Shown: positions 8,701 to 17,526, numbered from the stretch's first letter. The stretch: 21,045 bases of DNA from Seminavis robusta (GCA_903772945.1 CAICTM010001893.1:1-21045), one strand, 5' to 3'. Made by a program: numbers and translations. The notes: generated by a model from the sequence alone, not told the origin.

Positions 8701-11700
8701 CCAGGACGTTTAGCCTTGAGACCCCAGAACTTGGAGCTTGGCTCGGAGCTTGGCTCGGAGCTTGATGCGTCGTCTTCTCTGGTGGTGGTCTTCGATGCTG
8801 CTGCTGGTTTGACAAACCGTCGCCCTGAAGTTGATTTGTGAGACAATCGGCTTTCTTCACCCCCCTAAAATACCGACCAAGAAAGAGAGAGGGAGAGAAA
8901 ATGAATTTGTTAAACATGACTACGATTCAATCTCTCGTGTTTGTGCTTGGACCTACCATTTTAGGCTCCTGTGGAAGAAGAAAGGGCAAAGTATTTAGTA
9001 GACTGGACTGAAAAACAATGAAGGAAGCACTGAATTGCTGCCTGGCCAAACGTCTACTGGGGCTCTCTTGAAAGACCCCCCAGCTTTCATATGGTTGCAG
9101 GTTTCCCATCTTCACTGAACACATGACCACTCCCAGCCAAAACAATCAAAGAACTCACCATTTGTGCCATCTGTGGAGACTCTTCTGTTTCATCTGCGTG
9201 ACATGCGGGTGGTCTATGTGATGTGGTGCCACTGTGAAAGAGACGCTGTTTCTTGGGTGGTGAGCATGCGTCTTCCGTTTCGTCTTCACTTGACTCGGAA
9301 GCGGTGCCCTTACGCCTGCGTTTAAGGGCACTGCGTTTAAGGGCACTCGACAGCCCCGTTACCACTCCAATAGCTCCCGCTATCATCGGTGTCAATACTG
9401 CCACTACTTCACCACCTGTTGCTCCATGTGTGCCACTTGCGAGTGGAGGAGGTGGTGGTGTAGACGTACGTGCAGGTGTTGGAGGGCCGAAAACTGGCTG
9501 GGTGCCGTGACTGAAAGGTCCGGCTGGAGCTGCAATTTTGTCGACGGCACCCATGTCGACGGCACCCATGTCGACGGCACCCATGTCGACGGCACCCATG
9601 TCGACGGCACCCATGTCGACGGCACCCATGTCGACGGCACCCATGTTGACGGCACCCATGTCGACGGCACCCATGTCGCTGTTACTTTCTGGACTTGGCA
9701 ATCTTGGACTAGTGGAAAGTAGACTACTTTCCATTCCGACAATATCACCGCCACAGTCTGGTAACAGAGTTGACTGTGTGGACTTCTCCTGAGTGGGCTC
9801 CACCTTGTTGGTGCCTGTCTCGTCGGGAACTGAATTGGTGCTCGAGATGCCTTCCTCCGCTGCTGGTTCACTGGATGGTTCAGACGAATCCTCCACGTGA
9901 ACTTCGTCAGCAACAGCGGGTGGTGCCTCCACTATGGCTTCGTCATCTTGCTGGTCCAGGGTCATTGTCGAAGGGTCACGTTTTAGGCGTCGCTGTTTAT
10001 TGTTTGTTGTGGATTTGTTATTGGACATCGAGGCAACGGGCGACTGACTAGTGCTGCTCGAGTGATTCGAACGTGGAGCTTGCTGCTGCGACTTTGGTCC
10101 TTTGGACTTGTTCTCGTGACTTGACATCGAAGCAACGGCTGGGCGACTAGTTTGAGATTGCTTGGATGAGGCAGCTCCGTCAGCTTGCGTTCCAACTTCT
10201 GTTTCTGCCTGGACAGTTGATGGTGGTTCCATGTGTTGTCGTTGTGAGATTACATCCTTGATCTGTTTGTGGGCTCGTGCAGCCTCTTTGTACTCTATGC
10301 TGTCTGCACAATGATTTTTCCAGATGGGGCACAATGCTTTCTTCTTCTCTTCAAGCTCTTGCAATGACATTGTTGACAAGTCTGCTTCAGAAAGGACGGA
10401 TCGATGGGTATTGTTTGTCTAAGAAAAGCAGAATAGATGACAGAAGGTTAGACTTGAAAGCAAAAGTCAAAGCAAAGGCTGCATGCTGCATGCCACTTTT
10501 GTTCAGCGAAGACAATCAGGAACACACTCTCGAATGAACCTGGAAGCTTCCAACACGAATGCTGACTCAAAAGAGTAAAGAACGCAAGTGACACGCTTTT
10601 GCATGCGAAATCACTGGTGTACCGTACCTGTTTGACTTGATCGGCTGACCGACTCGTGCTATTTGACTTTCTAGGCGGCGCCTTGGCAGCGGAAGCATGC
10701 TCCACAGCGGACTTGTTGCTGGACTTTGCAGATTTGTTGTTGGACATTGAGGCAACTGACTGACTAGTGCTGTGGTGGTTCCTGCGATGCTGCTGATGAT
10801 GCTGTTGGTTCCTGTGATGATGCTGCTGCTGCTGGTTGCTCCGATACTGCTGCTGCTGGTTGCTCCGATACTGCTGCTGCTGGCGTTGACTGTCGCGGAA
10901 TGAGGCTAATGGCAGCTGTGGTTTGCGGCGAAGTGATTCAGGTGCTGCTGCCTTGCGAGCGTTGTCTACAGTGGACCGTTGGCGAGGCTGTTGCTGTCGT
11001 GTCTGCTGGCTTCCGATTTCATCTTGGGTACTTGAGTGGGCAGGGATCTGGCTGTTGACCTTGCTGCTGCTGTTGATGGAGTGCTCATTCTGCTCCTGTT
11101 GCGACCGTTTCAGGTTTTGACGGTTTGTTTCTGGACCTTGCTGATTTCCTGACTGTTGGTTTGACTGTAGCTTGCGATGAGGCTGCTGCCGGCTTTGACT
11201 GTTTGATGGCAGCTGTGGTTTGCGGCTCAGTGATTCAGGTGGGGCTTTGCGGGTGTCAGCAACAGTGGACCGTTGGTGAGGCTCTTGTCGCTCTTGTCGC
11301 TCTTGTCGCGCTTGGTTGTTCTGAGAATTTCGAACGCTTGTCGAACGCTGAGAATGCTGAGACTTCTTCTTGTCTCTTCCATCATCATCGCTGTGTCTGT
11401 GTCTCTTGTTCTTGTTTTGGTTCTGGTGTGCCTGGCTTGACCACGGTTTGTGAGAGTGTTTGTGAGACCGTTGCTGGCTTGAACGGTTGTGATTGTAGTA
11501 ACTGGCATGATGGCCACCTGCTGCAGATGCTGTGTCAAAACGACGCCTTTCAAACTGTGCTACGGGCGGTCGATCGGACCGATGATGCGATGAATAATTC
11601 TGACCGTGATATGAACCCAAAGAATGAGGATGCTGATCATGGTGTCGAGGAGGCTGCTGAAACTCATGTAAATATGGACCATGGGACTGGTGAGGAGCAA

Positions 11701-11824
11701 AACGACGATCATGATGATAATGTCGTGGTTGAGGAGGACGCTGTGGGTGATCACGATGAGCCTGCCCTCTATCGTGACGAGGAGGACGATTCCGATGTCG
11801 ACCACGCTCTCCAGGGTCCGCCAT
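2716..11824 (-). CDS. giant Ulp1/SENP-like (peptidase C48) SUMO protease, six exons, 2813 aa predicted
   Basis: I reassemble one gene: exons 11824-10628, 10418-9159, 8969-8958, 8864-6334, 6238-5835 and 5753-2716. All introns are GT-AG and every junction keeps frame (8442 nt including the stop). The start is ATG at 11824 in the context CACCATGG. Order: R/H/Q/S-rich disordered region (residues 1-399); exon 2 with a short charged helical segment and a nine-fold MGAVD array (400-819); S/T/E/D-rich repeats (824-1640); Ulp1 catalytic core (about 1642-1867) with H1726, D1754, Q1805 and C1811; linker with SSPTATA heptads; then about 550 residues of unknown fold and a basic, acid-ended tail. By family knowledge it should cleave SUMO or a related modifier, probably in the nucleus. 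Frames that seem to start at 8846 and 10379 begin with TTG just after acceptors, so they are internal exons. Alternative: exon 1 is a separate gene and the protease gene starts at ATG 10370. Confidence 0.8.
3265..4599 (-). other. unidentified C-terminal domain of the giant protease
   Basis: About 445 residues after the repeat linker have normal globular composition (aromatics, Cys, Gly) unlike the disordered rest. Landmarks are FGQRVISDGDMQHLLSDWG, GWQLPVQVMAEARKRH, EYTCVSTSFCSALAL (Cys near residue 2363), DGVVLMILESDECNHAAA, QIHQPSGNEKSAALTKSLIK and AFIVSVGESGGTLFRDVDT (about 2603-2620). I do not recognise the family. The Cys-plus-SAL motif and the later hydrophobic-strand plus RD motif loosely recall a papain-like Cys...His...Asp layout, but no His stands where it would be expected. 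Treat that as a guess. Confidence 0.45.
4865..4969 (-). repeat. five 21-bp tandem repeats encoding SSPTATA heptads
   Basis: Five units at 4865-4885, 4886-4906, 4907-4927, 4928-4948 and 4949-4969 differ at only a few bases. Read on the minus strand they give the heptad S-[SW]-P-T-A-T-[GA], a flexible linker between the protease core and the C-terminal domain. The length is a multiple of three and keeps frame. Confidence 0.9.
5754..5834 (-). other. intron 5 of the giant gene
   Basis: This 81-nt intron has donor A|GTGAGT at 5834 and acceptor GATAG| at 5754. Removal joins AAG-A to TT-CCT and creates the continuous protease motif DPK-IPYQNNSWDCG, so the boundaries are well supported. Confidence 0.9.
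6239..6333 (-). other. intron 4 of the giant gene
   Basis: This 95-nt intron has donor CAGTG|GTAAGC and acceptor GAAATAG|G. Splicing joins LVDFWIQW to ITRKAHQDQPGN in the correct phase within the Ulp1 core. Confidence 0.88.
7538..7787 (-). repeat. nested tandem repeats encoding EDTSQAEATS decapeptides
   Basis: 30-bp units (minus-strand EDTSQAEATS or variants) lie inside a larger duplicated block. The first block, about 7538-7667, has three units; the second, about 7687-7787, has two. Both end in the same segment encoding DVPARDDT.AEATS. All changes keep frame, pointing to expansion under coding constraint. Edges are accurate to about 1-2 nt. Confidence 0.8.
8865..8957 (-). other. intron 3 of the giant gene
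   Basis: This 93-nt intron has donor AAAATG|GTAGGT and acceptor GTATTTTAG|GGGGGT with a strong CT tract. It is phase 0. The acceptor explains why the downstream frame lacks an ATG and is closed by an in-frame TAG exactly at the splice site. Confidence 0.75.
8958..8969 (-). other. candidate 12-nt microexon (E-P-K-M) of the giant gene
   Basis: GAGCCTAAAATG is flanked by a strong acceptor (TTCTTCTTCCACAG) and a strong donor (GTAGGT) and encodes EPKM in phase 0 between QM of exon 2 and GGEESRLS of exon 4. Alternatives also in frame are a longer exon starting at the nearby acceptor TTTTTCAG (adding SSLLNTLPFLLPQ), or skipping the exon. The sequence alone cannot decide. Confidence 0.5.
8970..9158 (-). 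other. intron 2 of the giant gene
   Basis: This 189-nt intron has donor CAAATG|GTGAGT and acceptor TTCCACAG|. It is phase 0. It contains a second plausible acceptor (TTTTTCAG|TCC) that would lengthen the next exon without breaking the frame. Confidence 0.7.
9540..9674 (-). repeat. nine 15-bp tandem repeats encoding MGAVD
   Basis: Nine contiguous units of GTCGACGGCACCCAT fill exactly 135 bp; only the unit at 9645-9659 differs (one base, giving MGAVN). The near identity suggests recent slippage expansion. In the protein this is an array of MGAVD pentapeptides in exon 2 of the giant gene. The opposite strand is also open through it, which is only a by-product of the repeat. Confidence 0.95.
10419..10627 (-). 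other. intron 1 of the giant gene
   Basis: This 209-nt intron has donor AAACAG|GTACGG and acceptor TGCTTTTCTTAG|ACA. It is phase 0, joining ADQVKQ to TNNTHRSVLSEADL. The acceptor is strong and the donor moderate. If it were not used, exon 1 would run on to a stop at 10448 and form its own 458-residue reading frame. Confidence 0.65.
10750..11700 (-). other. Q/R/S/H-rich disordered N-terminal region of the giant protein
   Basis: Exon 1 codes for low-complexity sequence: R/H/P-rich at the start (RHRNRPPRHDRGQ), then Q/R/S-rich with YRSNQQQQ twice, RQERQERQE, and two diverged copies of a module RSTV..(T/A)RKA..ESL.RKPQLP near 11000 and 11250 that imply internal duplication. Such composition is typical of RNA-binding or condensate-forming disordered regions, but no folded domain is visible. 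Confidence 0.7.
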
Positions 11825-12249
11825 GGTGAAGGATGAGGGATTTCCTCTGTGCTGTTGTGTTTCTTGTTTGTGTTGTTTTGTGTGTTTGTCGTTTGCTGTT
11901 TTGAGTTGTCTTGGCTGAGAGAGTGATGTAACCGTTTAAAAAATGCCAAAACCAGGCGCCCAAAAGGCAAGGCCAGAAGCCAGCGGCCAGAAGCCCAAAA
12001 GTCAACGTCGCTCAGGCGTTTTCGTCTGGAGAGGTGACGCCTCAAAACAGAAAAAGCCAGCGCCAGGATTTGAAACTTCACTCCATGGATCTGAAGGCCA
12101 CACCACCCCAATCAAGAAACTTTAAAGTCCACAACACACCGCCCAGAAGCCAAATCGGATATCCACCTGCCTTCGGAGCTCATGGTGGTGTGAACAGTTT
12201 GTCACGCCAAGACAAGTCCATTCCAACCCACAAGATGAGCTTGACTAGT

Positions 12250-12272
12250 AGAAGAAGAAGAAGAAGAAGAAG
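12250..12272. repeat. GAA/TTC trinucleotide microsatellite
   Basis: About seven uninterrupted GAA units lie between the divergent genes. A similar CTT tract is at about 18498-18513 downstream of the second small gene. Confidence 0.85.
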
Positions 12273-12328
12273 GTGTTAGCATCCTCAAGTCTCTCACTGA
12301 ATACCATTGTCCCAATCAATCCACTGCT

Positions 12329-12344
12329 ACTACTAGCTAGTAGT
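12329..12344. repeat. 16-bp perfect palindrome with CTAGCTAG core
   Basis: ACTACTAGCTAGTAGT is fully self-complementary. It shares the CTAGCTAG core with copies at 12937-12944, 17192-17199, 17411-17418 and 19183-19190, all intergenic. Confidence 0.8.
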
Positions 12345-13044
12345 TATCATCTTGCCTTCCTGGGAAACCAGTTCCAAGGGTTGGGTCAAGAATGAGACCT
12401 CGAAAGTAGTGTAGCCATCATGTCTTTCTTGGTCTTCTGCTGTCCTTCTTTTCGAAGATAAAGAACGGTCGTTTTTGCAGCAGGTACCGTGCTTGTTGGA
12501 ATGCCATTGGAATGAATGGCCATTTTAGTTAGAAGCGAAAACGTGGAGTTGGAAGCCATTGCTCATTCTTTCTCCAATTTGGCGACCCTGGGCTAGCGTA
12601 CTTAGAATGATCAGTTGAACAGTAGTTAGCTCTTCCTGGGAACCTTTCCCACAAATTTGTACGCTGGCAGAAAGCTCTTCTTTCAGGTAGATTTTGATTT
12701 TTTAATACGTTTAGGATTCCAACATTACCACATCTACTGCTCTAAACTGTCAGCCTAAGTGACAAGTCCAGGTCGGATGCCACACGGTTTGATGCGGGTT
12801 CGCCCAAGTTCTTAAAAGCGCAATAATTCAATCGTGCCATGGTCCACCAGCTGCGACCAGCAAGGGACCAGCAAACATCGAAACAACGAATTCGTAAGTG
12901 AGAAAAGATTCTCGGATGACTCTCATTATTCTCGTACTAGCTAGTAACCCAGCTGTGGAGATACGATACCGGTACCGTCGTCTCATTGAATTGACCAGTT
13001 AAGTAACTTGCGGGGTCGATCGGAGGGAGACTTGCCTGGATACC

Positions 13045-13068
13045 GACCAATAGAACGACCAATAGAAC
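13045..13068 (+). promoter_or_regulatory. tandem 12-bp repeat carrying two CCAAT motifs upstream of the LRR gene
   Basis: GACCAATAGAAC occurs twice head to tail (13045-13056 and 13057-13068), about 155 bp upstream of the LRR gene ATG. CCAAT elements are known NF-Y binding sites in eukaryotic promoters; that role here is inference from position and duplication. Confidence 0.4.
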
Positions 13069-13220
13069 GTTCCTTCCGTACAGAGAGTTCCAAGTTCCTC
13101 CATTTTCAAGCGATTCGATTCGATTCTGCGACCCAAGAACAAGTGTACTGGTAGAGCACTCGGTGTACCATCTCACAAGAAACATCAGATTATTAGATCG
13201 AAACATTCGAATATACCACC

Positions 13221-15475
13221 ATGCCCCGCTTCAGCAAACCTGCAGTCGAAGATGAAAGTGGAGAACTGATCATGCCTGGAGCTATGGATGTAGTCCCTGG
13301 GGTAAACCCTGGAGATCCCCCCATCATCGAACGACGCTCCACGTTTGAATGGGACAACAACGATAGAGCCTTGATCAATGTCGACGAACTGAGCGTGGCG
13401 CTGAGCGATGACGAGGAACATCAATCAGAAATCGGTCCGTCGGAACAAGAGGAATCCAAGCCCATGACCGCTGATAATGGGTCAGATAACCAAGAAACTC
13501 CCGCGGATGTAGAGCAAGGATTCAATCAGCAGCTACCTCCTCCTCAGAGGCAAACATCAGGTGAATCGCAACCGTCACAATCCACTGAGATTCCCGTTGT
13601 ACCAATCAATGCTCCCGTGGTTGTGGCATCTGAACAAACCGGAAATCGTTCCTCTTCCTTGGCATCCGAGGTATTTGTCTGTGCCAAGGCTCCGACGGTA
13701 CGAGCCACGTGGATACGTGCCATTATCATTAGCTCATTGGTACTTGTTGGAATGGGAATGATTATCTTGACACAGCGACGCGACAAAAAGGACCCAGAAC
13801 TGGTGGCAGTAGTCGGCACCCCCGCTACGGACAGCGAGAGCTTTGCACCCCCAACATCAGAACTGGCGTATCGCAGTGATTTGGGATTGCAACCAGCTGT
13901 GGCTAAGGTAGTGGACGGAACGAACAAATTACAACCCAACTGGAGCTCTCCTTACTATCAGGCACTCTACTGGATTCTGTACGAAGATCCCCTCCAATTG
14001 ACATTGGAAGATGACGATGAGGCTGCTGTCCAGCAACGCTTTCTGATGTCAGCCTTTTACTTTGCAACGTCCACAGCCATTCGTGCACGTCGAGATTTAC
14101 AGGGCCACGACTCCTCTGATGTTCGACAACGACCCGTGCGTCGAAGCTTTTGGAAACACTGCGGGGCTCCATCCATGACGGTTGCACAGTCTTCCCAGTC
14201 TGATATGAATGCCACCCTCAACGACAATACCCCAGCGCAGCCGTGTACCCATCAAGAGCTAATTCAAGAGAGTCCCAAAAAGTTTCGAGGACAGCGATCT
14301 TGGAGATGGCTCAGTGCAACGCATGAATGCGACTGGGCTGGAGTCGAATGCAACGAGGATGACCGCGTGACATCGATCGTGCTAGGTAGGTTTGATGCTG
14401 TGTTCGTGCGTTTGCTCTTTTTTGCCTCAAACGATACTCAACCAAGTGACTCGACTCCCTTCCAACCATTCATGCTCACCTTACAGCCGACTATGGCTTG
14501 AATGGAAGACTGATCGAGGAGCTGGGATTCCTAGAGTCACTGGAAACTCTTTCCTTGCCTTACAATGATAACCTCGTGGGAGAGGTCCCGGCCCGTCTTG
14601 TTGGACAGGTGCAAGTCCTCGAATTACACCACAATCAACACGACTCCTTGTCCCTCATGGACCAGGGCAGCCAAGATAGTTGGCTATCCAATAGCCCTCT
14701 GCAAGTACTGCGAATGGCAGGAAACAAACTCTCCGGAAGTATTTTCGAAGAGCTTGGTCAACTCTCCGACTTGAGGGTACTCTCGCTGGAGGAGAACTCT
14801 TTGACGGGAACGTTGCCTCCAGTACAATGGCCTCGCCTGAACGTGCTACGACTGAACCAGAATCGCCTCAGTGGCTCCATCCCCAGCTCCATACTCTCTG
14901 CTTCGCCTTCTTTGCAAATTCTGGACTTGTCTCGCAACGCCGAAATGACTGGCCGCATCCCCTCCGAGATTGGGACGGCCAGCCCTGCCATGGAGTACTT
15001 GCGATTAGCACACTGTCAATTCGAAGGGACGCTTCCGATTGAACTCTACGATTTGGCCCAGCTCGTTGGCATCGACTTGCAAGGTAACAACCTACAAGGA
15101 ACCATGGCTACAGAGATTGGACAGTTGATCCATCTGGCGGAGTTAAACTTGCAAAACAATCACTTCGAGGGAAATCTTCCCACCCAGCTGGGCAATCTGA
15201 ACAAGATTTCTGATTTCCGAATCAATGGCAACGACTTTGAAGGAGACATCCCGGTGGAATTCTGTGATCTGGGAATTCAAGACTTGCCCTTGGCTTACTC
15301 TGCCAAAGTCGTGGCCGATTGCTCCCAAGAAGATGAAGACCCCGTATCATCAGCGTACAACCCTTTGCACTGTCCAGAGGGATGCTGTTCAACCTGTTGC
15401 GAAAAGTCAACTGAGAAATGCACCCTGAACCCATTTTCCATCTTGGGTATCAGGTCGGGTGGCAACACCCCTTAG
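13221..15475 (+). CDS. leucine-rich-repeat transmembrane protein (two exons, 717 aa)
   Basis: The start is ATG at 13221 (context CCACCATGC). Exon 1 is 13221-14385, exon 2 is 14487-15475. An acidic, Pro/Ser-rich N-terminal region precedes one membrane segment (about residues 167-183, AIIISSLVLVGMGMIIL) followed by RRDKK. Then comes a juxtamembrane domain (PYYQALYWILYEDPLQL, CDWAGVECNEDDRVTSIVL) resembling the N-terminal cap of plant-type LRR proteins. After the splice, about ten LRRs follow with the LxxLxLxxNxLxGxIP pattern (LQVLRMAGNKLSGSI, LVGIDLQGNNLQGTM), ending in a Cys-rich tail (CPEGCCSTCCEKSTEKC). No kinase domain is present. This matches the LRR receptor-like family common in diatoms, with roles in adhesion or recognition presumed from the fold. 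Topology is not settled: the LRRs could be outside with the acidic tail inside. Confidence 0.9.
14386..14486 (+). other. intron of the LRR gene
   Basis: This 101-nt intron has donor GTGCTAG|GTAGGT and acceptor CTTACAG|CCGAC. Splicing turns VTSIVL-A-DYGLNGRLIEELGFLESLETLSL into one continuous LRR series. Without splicing the first frame stops at 14501, and the second frame lacks an ATG (it opens with TTG at 14498). Confidence 0.93.
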
Positions 15476-16164
15476 GAAAATCAAACCAAACATCTGTACA
15501 TGTACACGTAATGTATGCTTAGCCACCTTCATTGAATCACCTTTGGTTGTACAGCTTCGGTTTGCATGCAAAGTCGGAAGATTCGATCATCATTCGACCT
15601 CACTTAGAACCTCGACTCTTACCGTACTTCCTTGACTGCTGGTGCTGGGCGGGGACCATGACAAGGATATCCGATATCCGAGCTAGCTGGAAGACCAGAG
15701 ATGCCGAGATCTGCTCTCGGAAAGGTGCCCAAGTAATAGGGTCACCGTCTGCAAAACGAACCACCACCTGACACGATAGTTACCACCGTGGTTCCTCCGT
15801 AGGATGATTTAGCTGAACAGTGGAAAGGAGCTCTCCTATCAAGCTTCTGAACTTCGTGTTACGAGAGACCTTTCACTCTGGTTGGTTGTCTGACGAATGC
15901 AAGATCTTTTGGACCCTCTATCAAGTATCAAGATGACTGTCACGAGGATAACTTTGGATATTGGGTTGATGCCCTCTGGAGATTGTCGCCTGCAAAGCGA
16001 ACCTGCAATCGAGAACTCTGTTCAAAATGGGTCTTCGCAATCAGGAAAAAGGTTTAGTCGCACTAGACTATCCTGCGCTCACAATTTAGCTTACAAAATG
16101 CACATCCCACACATCTTTTCCACATCAATATCCCGCCTCAAACGTTCTGAATCCTCCAATTGAC
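15476..16164. other. intergenic region between LRR gene and first small gene
   Basis: I see no gene. It begins with a 12-bp palindrome TGTACATGTACA at 15495-15506, 20 nt after the LRR stop codon. An open frame at 15897-16163 runs up to the next gene but has no recognisable features and is probably leader sequence. Confidence 0.6.
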
Positions 16165-16557
16165 ATGGCAAATCCTGCCCAAATGAAGACCTTCCTCCAA
16201 AGAAGAGACCGTGAAAAGAGAAAACGCCTCATAGTTCTAGTCAGAATCCTAACCAAGTACCTTGACCGAACGAAGCGCTTTGTTTTACTACAGCAGGTGC
16301 AGCGTGTCATCCGTGAGTGCACATGTCGATTTCGTATGGGAGACGAATGTGTAATGCCTCTCCACGACACCATTGAAGCCCGTCTTCAAGTTTTGGTTGA
16401 CGCCGCTATCTGGACGCAGACAATTTTGTGCCTTGAAATGTACATGTCACACCGTCACAATCGCAGCGATCAGGACGTCAAAACACAAGCATCGTCATTA
16501 CATCCCCTGAAGCACTCACTGTTTCCTCAAGACTTCGAGAAGAGAGTGGCAATCTAG
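16165..16557 (+). CDS. small basic helical protein, paralog A of a tandem pair
   Basis: This 130-residue frame starts at ATG 16165. After a basic leader (LQRRDREKRKR, 11-21) comes a helical region of about 70 residues (LIVLVRILTKYL, FVLLQQVQRVIRECTCRFRMGD, PLHDTIEARLQVLVDAAIW) and a Ser/His-rich tail. Residues 48-78 align without gaps to the second small gene at about 18006-18338, with 12 of 31 identical, including EC, R.G, PL, E.RLQ.LV. The helix pattern loosely recalls KIX-type domains of transcriptional coactivators, but I cannot confirm it. No signal peptide or membrane segment is evident. Probably an intracellular interaction domain; function unknown. Confidence 0.65.
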   Translation: MANPAQMKTFLQRRDREKRKRLIVLVRILTKYLDRTKRFVLLQQVQRVIRECTCRFRMGDECVMPLHDTIEARLQVLVDAAIWTQTILCLEMYMSHRHNRSDQDVKTQASSLHPLKHSLFPQDFEKRVAI

Positions 16558-16696
16558 CTGGCTGGGGCACACTAGACCTGCCTTTGGGGGCAGCTATATT
16601 GGTCTGCCTCGTGTACAAAGAATAAAGCTACTGTACCTGCATAGTATGACAATGGAGTCTTCATAATAAATATTATAAGCAAATACAACACAATGA

Positions 16697-16814
16697 CACT
16701 TTGCTATATGATGCAGCACTCTTGCTTAGTGTGGCCAAATACACCAACATGCACACTCGTACATCTAGCACTTTGCTATCTGATGCAGCATTGGGCAAAT
16801 GCATCAACATGCAC
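16697..16814. repeat. imperfect direct repeat, two units
   Basis: CACTTTGCTATATGATGCAG (from 16697) recurs with one change from 16769. Both units end with CAACATGCAC (near 16745-16754 and 16805-16814). The second unit is about 12 nt shorter through an internal deletion. Confidence 0.8.
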
Positions 16815-17380
16815 GGTCTGGGATCTGGAGCGCCTCGTACCTTGCAATGACAATCTGAAATGGTTCAGTCCCAGTGTGTGCTTCAGAAGGAGTTTCCTGG
16901 CTTCTGTTCGTCTTTCATACACCCTGGGACGGGAAGCAAAGTAGTTCGCAACGGGGTGGATCGTACTGGATTGTTTCCTTGATTCGATTTATTCAAAACA
17001 GTACCGGACCATGCAACAACATCCCAGGGTACCAGTACTAGCCGACCAGCTACGGTAGCTTGGGCTACAAGTGCTGCCTTAGTGAGTGGTTTCTTCATCA
17101 CACGAGTCTGTTTGCTTTTGGTGCTTGTGATTGTTTTGTAGCAACCGTGGGAAGAGAAGGCTGCTCTTCGCTTCTCTGCTCTTGGCAGCAGCTAGCTAGT
17201 TGTTTGCGAAACCCAACGGGAAGACAAGACGGATAAGCCGAAGCTCGTCTCGGACAATTGTCCCACTTTGATGTGGCTGGGGGGAACGAGAAACAGTGCA
17301 ATGGGATCCCCTTGATGCGGGACTAGCCAATGAAAGGAGTGAGAGAGTCCAAGCCTTAGCCTTACCTTGGCCAGCATCCG

Positions 17381-17396
17381 CTACCGGTACCGGTAG
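17381..17396. repeat. 16-bp palindrome of overlapping TACCGGTA motifs
   Basis: CTACCGGTACCGGTAG is perfectly self-complementary. A second TACCGGTA follows at 17419-17426, directly after CTAGCTAG (17411-17418). Both TACCGGTA sites are followed by a GGCACTC-like string, suggesting a local duplication. Confidence 0.8.
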
Positions 17397-17444
17397 GCAC
17401 TCGGCACTCTCTAGCTAGTACCGGTAGAGGCACTCCGCTCTCGC

Positions 17445-17526
17445 CACTGCCTCATCAGCTCATCAGCTCTTCGGAAAAGTGAAACTCTCCACTGCTCGTC
17501 AGCTCAGCTCTTCGGAAAAGTGAAAC
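17445..17526. repeat. direct repeat of about 40 bp, two units
   Basis: Both units carry CAGCTCTTCGGAAAAGTGAA preceded by CACTGC..TC.TCAGCTCA. The units are about 17445-17485 and 17490-17526. Confidence 0.75.

Larger units (their letters stand above)
11825..13220. other. divergent intergenic region, shared upstream DNA of the giant gene and the LRR gene
   Basis: There is no convincing gene in about 1.4 kb. Next to the giant gene the minus-strand leader is A/C-rich (AAACACAACAGCACAG) and may be its 5' UTR. Further right lie a GAA microsatellite (12250-12272), the palindromes 12329-12344, 12935-12946 and 12967-12974, and a tandem CCAAT-containing 12-mer at 13045-13068. No clear TATA box was seen. 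Confidence 0.65.

Noticed and set aside
8507..8917. Minus-strand frame reading across the start of exon 4 in another phase
   Set aside because: It is a shadow in the wrong frame; the phase-0 acceptor at 8865 and the long downstream frame decide.
9540..9674. CRISPR-like repeat array
   Set aside because: Units are directly contiguous without spacers and lie in frame within a coding exon of a eukaryotic gene.
9404..9913. Open frames through the 15-bp repeat in other frames and on the plus strand (HVDGT and MSTAP arrays)
   Set aside because: These are by-products of a 15-bp repeat whose length is a multiple of three; the minus-strand frame has matching splice sites on both sides.
11125..11829. 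234-codon plus-strand frame
   Set aside because: It is antisense to exon 1 of the giant gene; the acidic and Val/Cys-rich sequence simply mirrors the R/H/Q-rich codons of the other strand.
14498..15475. LRR frame treated as a separate gene
   Set aside because: It would start with TTG; a GT-AG intron at 14386-14486 joins it in phase to the upstream exon and completes an LRR.
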